Shown: piece by piece, positions 1-6,058 of the stretch
Numbering within the stretch: the stretch's first letter is position 1
How the letters are laid out: the number at the start of each line of letters is the position of its first letter
Assembly: GCA_902488725.1 (NCBI GenBank)
Contig: CABTXO010000116.1
Span: 1-6,058, forward strand
Direction of reading: 5' to 3'
DNA: 6,058 bases
From: an uncultured Bacteroidales bacterium
Lineage (GTDB): Bacteria > Bacteroidota > Bacteroidia > Bacteroidales > UBA932
Position numbers and translations under genes: made by a program
The notes under the pieces: model-generated
What the model saw: only the letters and a program-made list of their open reading frames with translations
Databases searched by the model: none
What the model was told of the DNA's origin: nothing

Positions 1-5
1 AGTAC

Positions 6-692
6 TCATGCCACAGGGATAGGTGGGGCGTGCATGGCTAAGAAACTGTCAGGAATAGCCACAAATTGGGAGATGGTCTGACGGGCGGATAGTTTTTTAT
101 ATAGCAGCAGAACGGCATCCGAAGCCATGGCCACGCCGTTCCGCACGAAGGAACGGACTTTCTCCAGGTTGCTGTCCAGCAGGCCGATCATCTCTTCCGT
201 CTGGTCGATGCGGTTGTCCAGGAGCAGGATGCCGAAATAGAGTTCGTCAATCCGGCTTTCCACCGCGTACAGATCCACGTCCAGCGAACGGAGCTGCTCG
301 TCGGCCTCCGCCTTCGCCACGGCGCGTTCCGCACGGGACTGTCCCCCGTCCCAGAGGGTCTGGCTGACATCCACCGCGACCCGGTATTGTTCTTTTTTCA
401 TGCCGGGCATTCCGGCTCCGGACGCACCGAGCAGGGTCGTCAGCTGTTCCGGGAAGGCGGGCACCTTGTTCTGCCAGGTCGCCTGTCCCTGCAGGACGAT
501 CTGCGGCACCCAGCCCAGGGCCGCGTTGGCAAGGCTGAAGTCGCGGGTTTTCTCCACCAGGGAATATTGCCGGATGGCAGGATAGTTCTTCCGCGCCAGC
601 TTGCGGCATTCGTCCAGGGTCGGCTGGGCCGCAGCCCGGAACCCCAGCGACAGGAATATTCCCGTGATCAACAAATATTTGATGCTTCTCAT
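6..692 (-). CDS. TolC-family outer-membrane efflux protein, N-terminal half (truncated or damaged at window edge)
   Basis: TolC-type proteins form trimeric outer-membrane channels with long periplasmic alpha-helical tunnels that export drugs or other substrates delivered by an inner-membrane pump and an adaptor. Visible here are a signal peptide (basic MRSIKY, hydrophobic LLITGIFLSLGF, likely cleavage after RAAA near residue 22), the typical opening TLDECRKLARKNYP, a beta-strand region with aromatic and Gln-rich residues (about 58-115), and long amphipathic helices (about 118-215) with the family-like NGVAMASD turn near residue 188. The start overlaps the upstream TetR stop codon as ATGA, so the two genes are translationally coupled. 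The product is 228 residues against roughly 420-480 for the family, so the second structural repeat is missing. The last ~40 codons match the family less well and are richer in A/T, and the stop lies 5 bases from the window edge. Family assignment is firm; whether the stop is real is open. Confidence 0.85.
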   Translation of the reverse strand: MRSIKYLLITGIFLSLGFRAAAQPTLDECRKLARKNYPAIRQYSLVEKTRDFSLANAALGWVPQIVLQGQATWQNKVPAFPEQLTTLLGASGAGMPGMKKEQYRVAVDVSQTLWDGGQSRAERAVAKAEADEQLRSLDVDLYAVESRIDELYFGILLLDNRIDQTEEMIGLLDSNLEKVRSFVRNGVAMASDAVLLLYKKLSARQTISQFVAIPDSFLAMHAPPIPVA

Positions 693-1306
693 CTGCGTAG
701 GCGTTTGAGTATGGTTTCGATGTTCTCCTGTTTCCGCCGATCCAGAAACTCCTGTTCGGACATGGCCGGGAAGCCCAGCAGATGCCGCATCATCGGAAAG
801 GCGAGGGCGGAGACCAGGTTGAGGGAGATGATGTCGAGTCCGAGCGACCGGGCATCCACCCGTTCGATTTCCCCGCGCTCCGCCGCCTTGTCGATGATGG
901 CCTGCAAGTCGTGGATGATGCCCCTGCCGTTCGTGGACAGTTGGTTCTGGAAGGCGGCATTGACGTCCGGATTGTTCAACACTTCGTTGATCATGAAACG
1001 CGGAAGTTCCGGATTCCGGACCAAAAAGTCGAAATGGTCCGACATGCCGGCCCGGATGCGCTCCAGCAAGGGAAGACTCTCGTCCCCGATGATTTTCAGC
1101 ACCGATTCCACAATCAGGGCGAACTTGTCCTTCATGATCTGGTCGAAGAGCTGCTCCTTGGTCCGGAAATAGTAGTGGAGCATGGAATGGGTAACCCCGG
1201 CATTCCGGGCGATTTTCACCGTCCGGGCCCCTTCGAAGCCCTTTTCCATGAATTCCTTCTCAGCGGCTTTCAGGATGGCCTGTTCCGTGCTCTGATTCGC
1301 CTTCAT
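689..1306 (-). CDS. TetR/AcrR-family transcriptional repressor
   Basis: This is a 205-residue dimeric DNA-binding repressor of the usual TetR length, probably ligand-responsive and controlling the efflux genes that follow. The N-terminal domain is canonical: helix 1 at about residues 6-22 (STEQAILKAAEKEFMEKG), then a helix-turn-helix with IARNAGVTHSMLHYYF at 32-47, followed by RTKEQLFDQIM. The C-terminal ligand/dimerisation part (about 60-205) is helical and variable, so no ligand can be named. An in-frame ATG at 1376-1378 would add 24 residues, but it lies upstream of the predicted promoter (1344-1374), so the start at 1304-1306 is preferred; the protein then begins MKANQSTEQ, as expected for the family. 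No strong Shine-Dalgarno sequence is seen. The stop overlaps the downstream TolC-family start by 4 nt. The pairing of TetR with an outer-membrane factor is typical of regulated RND or ABC efflux operons; the pump itself is not in view. Confidence 0.93.
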   Translation of the reverse strand: MKANQSTEQAILKAAEKEFMEKGFEGARTVKIARNAGVTHSMLHYYFRTKEQLFDQIMKDKFALIVESVLKIIGDESLPLLERIRAGMSDHFDFLVRNPELPRFMINEVLNNPDVNAAFQNQLSTNGRGIIHDLQAIIDKAAERGEIERVDARSLGLDIISLNLVSALAFPMMRHLLGFPAMSEQEFLDRRKQENIETILKRLRR

Positions 1307-1315
1307 CCTGATTCG

Positions 1316-1338
1316 ACAATTTTGTTCAACAATTTTGT
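1316..1338. promoter_or_regulatory. Candidate TetR operator (23-bp imperfect palindrome)
   Basis: The decamer ACAATTTTGT occurs twice (1316-1325 and 1329-1338), separated by TCA. Together the copies form an imperfect palindrome centred on C1327, with 11-base arms of which 9 positions are complementary; the core TTGTT-C-AACAA is perfect. It lies between the predicted -7 box of the TetR gene and its start codon, over the expected transcription start, where an autorepressor would bind. TetR-family operators are usually palindromes in this size range. Assignment to this particular repressor is inference from position and symmetry. Confidence 0.6.
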
Positions 1339-1343
1339 CTGTA

Positions 1344-1374
1344 CAAAAATATCGCTTTTTCGGGAATATGCAAA
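1344..1374 (-). promoter_or_regulatory. Bacteroidota-type promoter of the TetR-TolC operon
   Basis: Read on the minus strand, TTTG (1371-1374) is followed by exactly 19 bases and then TATTTTTG (1344-1351). This matches the Bacteroidota primary sigma-factor consensus TTTG-N19-TAnnTTTG at both boxes and in spacing. Transcription should start near 1335-1338, inside the candidate operator, leaving a leader of about 30 nt before the ATG at 1306. This is the best promoter in the window and it decides the start codon of the repressor. Confidence 0.7.
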
Positions 1375-1394
1375 TCAATTTTCACGCCGGACAC

Positions 1395-1429
1395 AAAAAA
1401 AACGGGATGCCCGGTGCACGGACATCCCG
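1395..1429 (-). terminator. Intrinsic terminator of the ferredoxin gene
   Basis: On the minus strand a 10-bp stem (CGGGATGTCC pairing with GGGCATCCCG, one G-U pair) encloses a 7-base loop (GTGCACC) and runs directly into eight T residues (1395-1402). It lies about 20 bases past the ferredoxin stop codon. It should end that transcript and separate it from the TetR-TolC promoter, which starts just beyond it. Confidence 0.9.
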
Positions 1430-1448
1430 CTTTCTGTTGTCAGGAGAA

Positions 1449-1622
1449 TTACTCCCCCGGATGAATTGCACCCACGGGACATGCATCCGCGCACGTTCCG
1501 CAGTCGATGCATGCTTCGGGGTCGATATGATAAACATCGCCTTCGTGGATCGCGCCCTGGGGGCACTCACCCTGACATGTTCCGCATGCAATGCAGTCGG
1601 TTTCAGAAATTTTGTAAGCCAT
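1449..1622 (-). CDS. Small 2[4Fe-4S] ferredoxin (57 residues)
   Basis: This is a low-potential electron carrier of the bacterial 2[4Fe-4S] type, acting in the cytoplasm with anaerobic oxidoreductases; the partner enzyme cannot be read from this context. The protein begins MAYKISETDCIACG. Two complete cluster motifs of the form CxxCxxCxxxCP are visible, with cysteines 10, 13, 16, 20 and 38, 41, 44, 48. Each is followed by a GAI turn (QGAI, VGAI), giving the internal pseudo-twofold repeat of this family, and the length is normal for it. All eight ligand cysteines are present, so the protein should bind two clusters and be functional. The gene appears to stand alone: a -7 box lies 26 bases upstream, a strong terminator lies about 20 bases downstream, and 84 bases separate it from the glycosyltransferase stop. 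No clear Shine-Dalgarno sequence is seen; the leader is A/T-rich. Confidence 0.95.
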   Translation of the reverse strand: MAYKISETDCIACGTCQGECPQGAIHEGDVYHIDPEACIDCGTCADACPVGAIHPGE

Positions 1623-1647
1623 TTTCAGAATACTTTAAAATTTTGTG

Positions 1648-1655
1648 CAAACTTA
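1648..1655 (-). promoter_or_regulatory. Candidate -7 promoter box of the ferredoxin gene
   Basis: On the minus strand the octamer TAAGTTTG fits TAnnTTTG exactly and ends 25 bases before the ferredoxin ATG, in an A/T-rich leader. A TTTG at the -33 position with 19-base spacing is absent; the nearest (1682-1685) is spaced 26 bases away. The box is therefore good and the upstream element weak. Confidence 0.5.
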
Positions 1656-1706
1656 CATAAAATCTTTCGATTTGACGTCCACAAAAGACGGCACGGTCTT
1701 GAATTT

Positions 1707-3143
1707 TTACTGTTTTTTCCGATTCTTTCGATTCAGGGCGATCCGCGCCTGCAACTCCCAGGTACGGAGCCGGTCCTTGTACAGATTGTTGGCGTTCATC
1801 TTCTCCACATCCAGAGACGCATCCGAATTGTCTTCCCATCGGCGGCAGTCGTAGACGACTTCGTAGATCCTGCCGATCTGGTACTCGCGGGAGACCCCCA
1901 GCCCCACCGCGTAGTCCTCCCCGTACTTGGTCGTCGGGAAATTGATGGTCCGCAGCATCGGGACATAGAATCCGCGCGGGGCACCGAGTCCGTTGATGCG
2001 GAGCGCATTGTTCCGGCCGTTGTCGGGTGTCCACTCCCGGTGGTCGATGATGCCGGGCGGAATCGTATTCATGTGGAAATCGGTCATTCTGTAGGTCCCG
2101 ACAACCATCGCGCAATTCTGCGTATGGAAGGCATCCACGAATTTCTGGACTGTCGTCTCGTCTGCGTAGACATCGTCGGAGTCCAGCTGGATGGCGAACT
2201 TTCCGCACTTGGGATGATGCAGGGCCGCATTCCAGTTGCCGCCGATTGCATGATAGGACCGGTCCTGGGGGATGTAGACCAGCTTGGGGTCGCCGAGGAA
2301 CTTCCGGATCACGTCCACCGTGCCGTCGTCGGAGTTGTCATCGACCACGATGACGTTGTAGGGGAAAGTGGTCTTCTGCCCGAGCGCGGAAGTGATGGCG
2401 TCGGCAATCGTGCGGACCCGGTTCTTGCAGGGAATCACGACGGAGGCCTCATATTCAAAGGAATCGTCGTCGAAAGAAATGTGTTTGAATTCCGGTTCGA
2501 GATAGCCGCCGATGTCCTTGAGGTGCTGCGTGCAGACTTTCTCCATTTCGATCTGCACGGCGCGGTTCTTCGGGTCCACATAGTCGAAGATTTTCTCCCC
2601 GGACTTGCGCGTGTCGGTTTCTATTTCATAATAAAGGTATTCATTGATGTGGACCAGACTCCCCTTCTGCGAGACTTTGAGACGGAGGTCGTACAGGCCG
2701 GCATAGGCATATTCCGCATCCATCCGCGCGACGGCCTCCCGCAGGGCGGAGGTGCGGAAGAGCAGCACGGAGCCGAAATCGAAGTCGTCCCTCAGCGCGC
2801 CGAACTGGCAGTCAATCACGGGAGCGAACTTGCGGGTCCCCTCCGCTTCGTTGAAATGGTCGGCATAGACCATCGCAGCGCCGGTATCTTCGGCGACCCC
2901 CAGGAAACGCTCCAGGGCGAAGCGTCCGAAAGTCAGGTCGGTGGTCTTGGTGTAGATCATCGTGAAGGGGGCGGCGGCCTTGGCGGCGATCGCCCGGATC
3001 GCGGCCGTACTCTTCAAGGTCTCTGCGGGAACGCATTCCACGCCGGCTACCTCGGGCTCTTTCCGAAGATTGGCCATCGTGTTTTGCGCCTGTTTCTCAT
3101 CGATGAAAGAAATGAAGCAATCGATTCTTCCCATGATACTCAT
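1707..3143 (-). CDS. Family 2 glycosyltransferase with an extra N-terminal GT-A-like region
   Basis: The enzyme is predicted to transfer a sugar from a nucleotide-sugar donor to a glycan acceptor at the cytoplasmic side; donor and acceptor cannot be named. The C-terminal half (about 230-440) is a standard GT-A domain: VVIPCKNR (about 235-242) opens the nucleotide-binding fold, VVDDNSDDG (about 265-273) follows, LDSDD with Asp321-Ser-Asp323 is the metal-binding DxD motif, and GED at 408-410 fits the acidic catalytic-base motif. There is no signal peptide or membrane segment. The first ~200 residues resemble a second, worn GT-A fold: a DCFISFIDE strand, [13 protein letters not shown] where a DxD would be expected, then [11 protein letters not shown] and a GLYDLRLKV segment. 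No neighbouring polysaccharide genes are in view. The start at 3141-3143 is uncertain because Met4 is equally possible; neither has a strong ribosome-binding site. It is transcribed divergently from the protease. Confidence 0.88.
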   Translation of the reverse strand: MSIMGRIDCFISFIDEKQAQNTMANLRKEPEVAGVECVPAETLKSTAAIRAIAAKAAAPFTMIYTKTTDLTFGRFALERFLGVAEDTGAAMVYADHFNEAEGTRKFAPVIDCQFGALRDDFDFGSVLLFRTSALREAVARMDAEYAYAGLYDLRLKVSQKGSLVHINEYLYYEIETDTRKSGEKIFDYVDPKNRAVQIEMEKVCTQHLKDIGGYLEPEFKHISFDDDSFEYEASVVIPCKNRVRTIADAITSALGQKTTFPYNVIVVDDNSDDGTVDVIRKFLGDPKLVYIPQDRSYHAIGGNWNAALHHPKCGKFAIQLDSDDVYADETTVQKFVDAFHTQNCAMVVGTYRMTDFHMNTIPPGIIDHREWTPDNGRNNALRINGLGAPRGFYVPMLRTINFPTTKYGEDYAVGLGVSREYQIGRIYEVVYDCRRWEDNSDASLDVEKMNANNLYKDRLRTWELQARIALNRKNRKKQ

Positions 3144-3165
3144 ATCATTTCGTTTTGGCTTGGGA

Positions 3166-3173
3166 CAAAATTA
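3166..3173 (-). promoter_or_regulatory. Candidate -7 promoter box of the glycosyltransferase gene
   Basis: On the minus strand TAATTTTG matches TAnnTTTG and ends 22 bases before the ATG at 3143, implying a short leader of about 15 nt. The nearest upstream TTTG (3189-3192) has a spacing of only 15 bases instead of about 19, so the -33 element is doubtful. Confidence 0.45.
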
Positions 3174-3198
3174 GTGAAATAATCCGGACAAATTTGAA

Positions 3199-3206
3199 TA
3201 TATTTG
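3199..3206 (+). promoter_or_regulatory. Candidate -7 promoter box of the tricorn-type protease gene
   Basis: TATATTTG matches TAnnTTTG and ends 20 bases before the ATG at 3227, implying an A/T-rich leader of roughly 14 nt with no Shine-Dalgarno sequence. No TTTG is found with the normal 19-base spacing. It lies 25 bases from the opposing -7 box of the glycosyltransferase gene, so the two polymerases would compete for overlapping DNA. Confidence 0.45.
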
Positions 3207-3226
3207 TAAAATAAAAACGTATAACC

Positions 3227-6058
3227 ATGCACAAAACACTCATCCAGCTCACGCTTCTGCTCCTGACCGGCAGCTTGCTGTCCGCACAGGAAACACCCCT
3301 CTGGCTCCGCAAGAATGCTATCTCCCCGGACGGTTCGACCGTCGTCTTCGGGTACAAGGGAGATCTCTATACAGTTGACAGACAGGGAGGAACAGCGTGG
3401 CAGATCACATCGAACGAAGCGTACGACACCGACCCGATGTGGACGACCGACGGGAAGTACATCGTGTTCTCGTCCTACCGGGAAGGCTCCAAAGACATCT
3501 TCTTGACCTCCGCCCTGGGCGGCACGCCGAAACGGCTGACCGATCACCCGGGCCGGGAAACGCCGCTCTGCGTACTGGATGGTTACAAGGTGCTGTTTTC
3601 GGCGAACATCCAGCAGGATGTACGCTTCGGCGGTTTCCCGGGGACTCCGCAACTGTTCCTGGTGGATTCCGCGGCACGCCGCCCGGAGTTCGTAACTTCC
3701 CTGCCCGTCATGGCCGCGAGCGTCAACGCTGAAGGTGCGATTCTCTACGAAGACTACAAGGGCTACGAAGACGCGCTCCGCAAGCACCACACCTCTTCCG
3801 TGACGCGGGACATCTGGCTGTGCAAGCCGGCCGCTGCCGACGGGAAACTGCGGATCGACGGCAACGCCACCTTCACCAAACTTTCCACTTTCCAAGGCGA
3901 AGACCGGAATCCGGTGTTCGCCGCCGACGGCAAGACCTACTATTTCCTGTCGGAGCAGGACGGAACGCTCAACGTGTACAAAGGCAGCCTGGGGCAGACG
4001 GGAAATTTCACCCAGCTCACCCATTTCAAGGGCAACCCGGTGCGCTTCCTTTCCGTTTCCCGCAACGGCATCCTCTGCTTCTCCTGGAACGGCGAACTCT
4101 ACACCCTGCAGGAAGGTGCCGAGCCCGTCAAACTGAAAATCCAGGTCGTGCGCGACGAAACCGACCGCGCTTCCTATGACCTCAATCTTGCGGGCGGAGC
4201 ATCCAGCATGGCCCTCTCGCCGAACGGCAAGGAGATCGCCGTCGTGATGCGAGGGGACGTGTTTGTCACCTCCGTTGAATATAAAACCACGAAACGGATC
4301 ACCAACACTGCAGAGCAGGAGCGCGACGTGAGCTTCGGAAAGGACGGCCGCACGCTGTACTATTCCGCCGAACGGGACGGGCACTGGGGCATCTACCGGG
4401 CCTCGCGGGAGAACAAGGACGACAAATATTTCACCTACGCCCGCAACATCCGGGAAGAACTGTTCACCGACAAGGGTCAGACCTGCTTCCAGCCGGACGT
4501 GTCCCCCGACGGGGAATGGGTGGCCTTCCTGCGGGACCGCACCGAACTGGTCGTCAAATCCACGAAGAACGGAAAGGAGAAATCGCTCCTGAAGGGCGTG
4601 AACTATTCGTACAAGGACGGGGATCTGGACTTCCAGTGGAGTCCCGACAGCCGCTTCCTCATGAGCACCTACCAGGCGGACGGCGGCTGGAACAACACGG
4701 ATGTCGCCCTCATCGAAGTGGAGACGGGCAAGATTACGAACCTGACCCGCAGCGGCTATTCCGACCACAACTTCAAATGGTCTCTGAAGGGCAAGGCGAT
4801 GACCTGGAACTCCGACAAGGACGGCTACCGGAGCCACGGCAGCTGGGGCACCGAAGGGGACGTGTACATCATGTTCTTCGACGGGAAGGCCATGACCAAG
4901 TTCGCCCGGGACAAGGAAGACGAGGACATCGTCAAAATTCTTTCCGGCGACAGCGAGAAGAAGTTAGAAAAGCAGGAGAAGAAGGATTCCATCAAGCAGG
5001 AAAAGAAGCCCGAGAAATTGAAACTCGAACTGGAAGACCGGGACACCCGCATCAGGCGCCTGACCCGATTCTCGGGCATGCTCGGAGACTTCTACCTGAC
5101 CCAGGACGGAACCAGGCTCTACTACGTGGAACGGCTCGAAAAAAGTTCCGACCTGTGCGTGATGGACATCAAGAAGGGGGACATCCGCGTCCTGCGCAAA
5201 GGCGTCAGCGGCACCCTCATTCCTTCTCCCGACGACAAGTTCCTGTACGTGTTCTCGGGTGGCTCCATCCAGAAATTGACCATGGCGTCGGGGGCCACGG
5301 AACGGATCGAGATGTCCGGCAACTTCGAATTCAAGCCCCGTGCGGAACGGACCTACATGTTCGAGCACATCTGGAAGCAGGTCAAGGAAAAATTCTACGA
5401 TCCCGCCATGCACGGCATCGACTGGGAGGCCTGCGGGGCCAACTACCGCCGCTTCCTGCCCTACATCAGCGACAACAACGATTTCCAGGACATGCTGTCC
5501 GAAATGCTCGGGGAGTTGAACGGATCCCATACGGGGGCCAGATACCGCGGCAATCCAAGCATGAGCTCCGGCCGACTGGGAGTGCTCTTTGACTATGACT
5601 ACGCAGGAGACGGTCTGCGCATTGCGGAAGTGCTGCCGGGCGGTGTACTGAACCTCGCCGACAGCGAGATTAAGGCGGGCGACATCATCGAAACCATCGA
5701 TGGGAAAGCAATCAAGGCCGGCGAAAGCTGGTACAGACTGCTCGCGAACAAGGCCGGCTCCAAGATTGCAATCGGGATCAAGAAGGACGGCAAGTGCAAG
5801 ACGAAAGAATTGTTCGTCCAGCCTTCCTCCTCCGACGGCGACCTGCTGTACCGCCGCTGGGTGCGGCAGCGCCAGGACATGGTCCAGAAACTTTCCGGCG
5901 GAAAGGTCGGTTACACCCACATCCAGGACATGGATTCCCCGAGTTTCCGGGAGGCCTATTCCACTCTGCTGGGCAAATACAGGACAGCCGAGGCGGCCGT
6001 CGTGGGCACCCCCCCCCACCGCGGGGGGGGGCGGCACCCACCACCCGCCACCCCCCCC
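3227..6058 (+). CDS. Exported tricorn-type S41 peptidase, 3' end beyond the window
   Basis: Tricorn-type proteases degrade peptides released by other proteases; substrates enter through beta-propellers and are cut by an S41 serine-peptidase core. The frame stays open for 944 codons to the window end; family members are about 1050-1100 residues, so roughly the last tenth is missing. Features in order: signal peptide (MHKTLIQLTLLLLTGSLLSA, cleavage before QE at 21), placing the enzyme in the periplasm or envelope; PD40/WD40-like propeller repeats (about 25-700) with recurring SPDG-type turns, for example near 33, 82, 328, 427 and 470; a Lys/Glu-rich insert (573-604); the C1 domain (about 704-780) starting RTYMFEHIWKQVKEKFYDP; the Ser767-His768 pair in ELNGSHTGARY, equivalent to the catalytic Ser745-His746 of archaeal tricorn; a PDZ domain (about 784-866); and the S41 core from GKVGYTHIQDMDSPSF (893). 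The nucleophile serine lies beyond the window. The final ~18 codons are unreliable. The start is set by the signal peptide. Confidence 0.93.
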   Translation, partial: MHKTLIQLTLLLLTGSLLSAQETPLWLRKNAISPDGSTVVFGYKGDLYTVDRQGGTAWQITSNEAYDTDPMWTTDGKYIVFSSYREGSKDIFLTSALGGTPKRLTDHPGRETPLCVLDGYKVLFSANIQQDVRFGGFPGTPQLFLVDSAARRPEFVTSLPVMAASVNAEGAILYEDYKGYEDALRKHHTSSVTRDIWLCKPAAADGKLRIDGNATFTKLSTFQGEDRNPVFAADGKTYYFLSEQDGTLNVYKGSLGQTGNFTQLTHFKGNPVRFLSVSRNGILCFSWNGELYTLQEGAEPVKLKIQVVRDETDRASYDLNLAGGASSMALSPNGKEIAVVMRGDVFVTSVEYKTTKRITNTAEQERDVSFGKDGRTLYYSAERDGHWGIYRASRENKDDKYFTYARNIREELFTDKGQTCFQPDVSPDGEWVAFLRDRTELVVKSTKNGKEKSLLKGVNYSYKDGDLDFQWSPDSRFLMSTYQADGGWNNTDVALIEVETGKITNLTRSGYSDHNFKWSLKGKAMTWNSDKDGYRSHGSWGTEGDVYIMFFDGKAMTKFARDKEDEDIVKILSGDSEKKLEKQEKKDSIKQEKKPEKLKLELEDRDTRIRRLTRFSGMLGDFYLTQDGTRLYYVERLEKSSDLCVMDIKKGDIRVLRKGVSGTLIPSPDDKFLYVFSGGSIQKLTMASGATERIEMSGNFEFKPRAERTYMFEHIWKQVKEKFYDPAMHGIDWEACGANYRRFLPYISDNNDFQDMLSEMLGELNGSHTGARYRGNPSMSSGRLGVLFDYDYAGDGLRIAEVLPGGVLNLADSEIKAGDIIETIDGKAIKAGESWYRLLANKAGSKIAIGIKKDGKCKTKELFVQPSSSDGDLLYRRWVRQRQDMVQKLSGGKVGYTHIQDMDSPSFREAYSTLLGKYRTAEAAVVGTPPHRGGGRHPPPATPP
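6009..6058. other. Low-complexity C/G-rich edge, probably low-quality sequence
   Basis: After normal coding sequence the window ends in a run of nine C (6009-6017), a run of nine G (6023-6031), then almost only C with scattered A. T is absent from 6005 onward. The preceding protein sequence is well conserved up to AEAAVV (about 921-926), after which it reads GTPPHRGGGRH and then mostly Pro. The spacing matches the expected S41 stretch DTRxNGGGWLH with several single-base changes, so base-calling or assembly error is the simplest reading. The C9/G9 runs could also form a hairpin that hinders sequencing. Confidence 0.75.

Noticed and set aside
1307..1378. N-terminal extension of the TetR repressor to an upstream ATG
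   Set aside because: The extra 24 residues (MICIFPKKRYFCTDK...) are encoded by the promoter and operator DNA, and TetR proteins normally begin shortly before the first helix, as with the ATG at 1306.
1449..1622. Internal repeat of the two cysteine motifs as a nucleotide-level tandem repeat
   Set aside because: The similarity is the normal pseudo-twofold symmetry of 2[4Fe-4S] ferredoxins and not a recent duplication.
1685..1702. Small hairpin (AAGAC/GTCTT, 6-base loop, followed by TT) just after the glycosyltransferase stop on the minus strand
   Set aside because: The stem has only 5 bp and the T-tract is short, so it is too weak to call a terminator; some read-through into the ferredoxin gene is possible.
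1335..3182. A 615-codon open frame on the plus strand
   Set aside because: It runs antisense through the ferredoxin and the glycosyltransferase, starts inside the TetR promoter region, and its translation has no recognisable domain. Long antisense frames are expected opposite GC-rich genes; the minus-strand genes have clear family motifs.
3140..4837. A 565-codon open frame on the minus strand
   Set aside because: It is antisense to the tricorn-type protease, which has a signal peptide, propeller repeats and catalytic motifs. The antisense product shows only low-complexity Val/Gly/Arg-rich text.
4516..5592. Open frame of 358 codons on the plus strand, and a similar one at 4964-6037 on the minus strand
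   Set aside because: Both lie wholly inside the protease coding region in other frames and have Arg/Gln/His- or Val/Gly-rich compositions typical of frame shadows.
6009..6031. C9/G9 inverted repeat as a functional hairpin or quadruplex-forming element
   Set aside because: It falls inside the conserved S41 core coding sequence at the very end of the window, where the bases look miscalled, so structure cannot be separated from artefact.

Overview
The window looks like chromosomal DNA from a GC-rich anaerobic member of the Bacteroidota, most likely the order Bacteroidales. Three things point there. Four intergenic sites match the Bacteroidota -7 promoter box TAnnTTTG, and no start codon has a strong Shine-Dalgarno sequence. 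The secreted tricorn-type S41 protease and the small 2[4Fe-4S] ferredoxin are both familiar in this group. The ferredoxin also suggests an anaerobe. Genus cannot be fixed from the sequence alone.

Layout, left to right. Positions 6-1306 (minus strand) hold the start of a probable efflux operon: a TetR-family repressor (689-1306) whose stop codon overlaps the start of a TolC-family outer-membrane efflux protein (6-692). The TolC gene is only about half of normal length and stops a few bases from the window edge. Any adaptor and pump genes would lie off the left side. The repressor has a textbook Bacteroidota promoter (TTTG-N19-TAnnTTTG) and a 23-bp imperfect palindrome over its predicted transcription start, a good candidate for an autoregulatory operator. 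Positions 1395-1655 (minus) form a complete one-gene unit: a 57-residue 2[4Fe-4S] ferredoxin with its own -7 box and a strong intrinsic terminator. Positions 1707-3143 (minus) encode a 478-residue family 2 glycosyltransferase with a complete GT-A domain in the C-terminal half and what looks like a degenerate second GT-A-like domain in the N-terminal half. An 83-bp gap carrying back-to-back candidate promoters separates it from a divergent gene on the plus strand (3227 to the window end). That gene encodes an exported tricorn-type protease with beta-propellers, C1 and PDZ domains and the beginning of the S41 catalytic core.

The last ~50 bases are runs of C and G that look like low-quality sequence rather than biology. 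The reading frame survives, and the string still resembles a corrupted version of the conserved S41 DTRxNGGG region. The left-edge TolC truncation may be a similar edge effect. I see no CRISPR array, tRNA, rRNA, insertion sequence, phage gene or defence system, and no gene-free stretch longer than about 145 bases. The genes are recognisable families. The most useful observations are the operator/promoter architecture, the two-domain glycosyltransferase and the damaged edges, and I do not see convincing evidence of an undescribed system.
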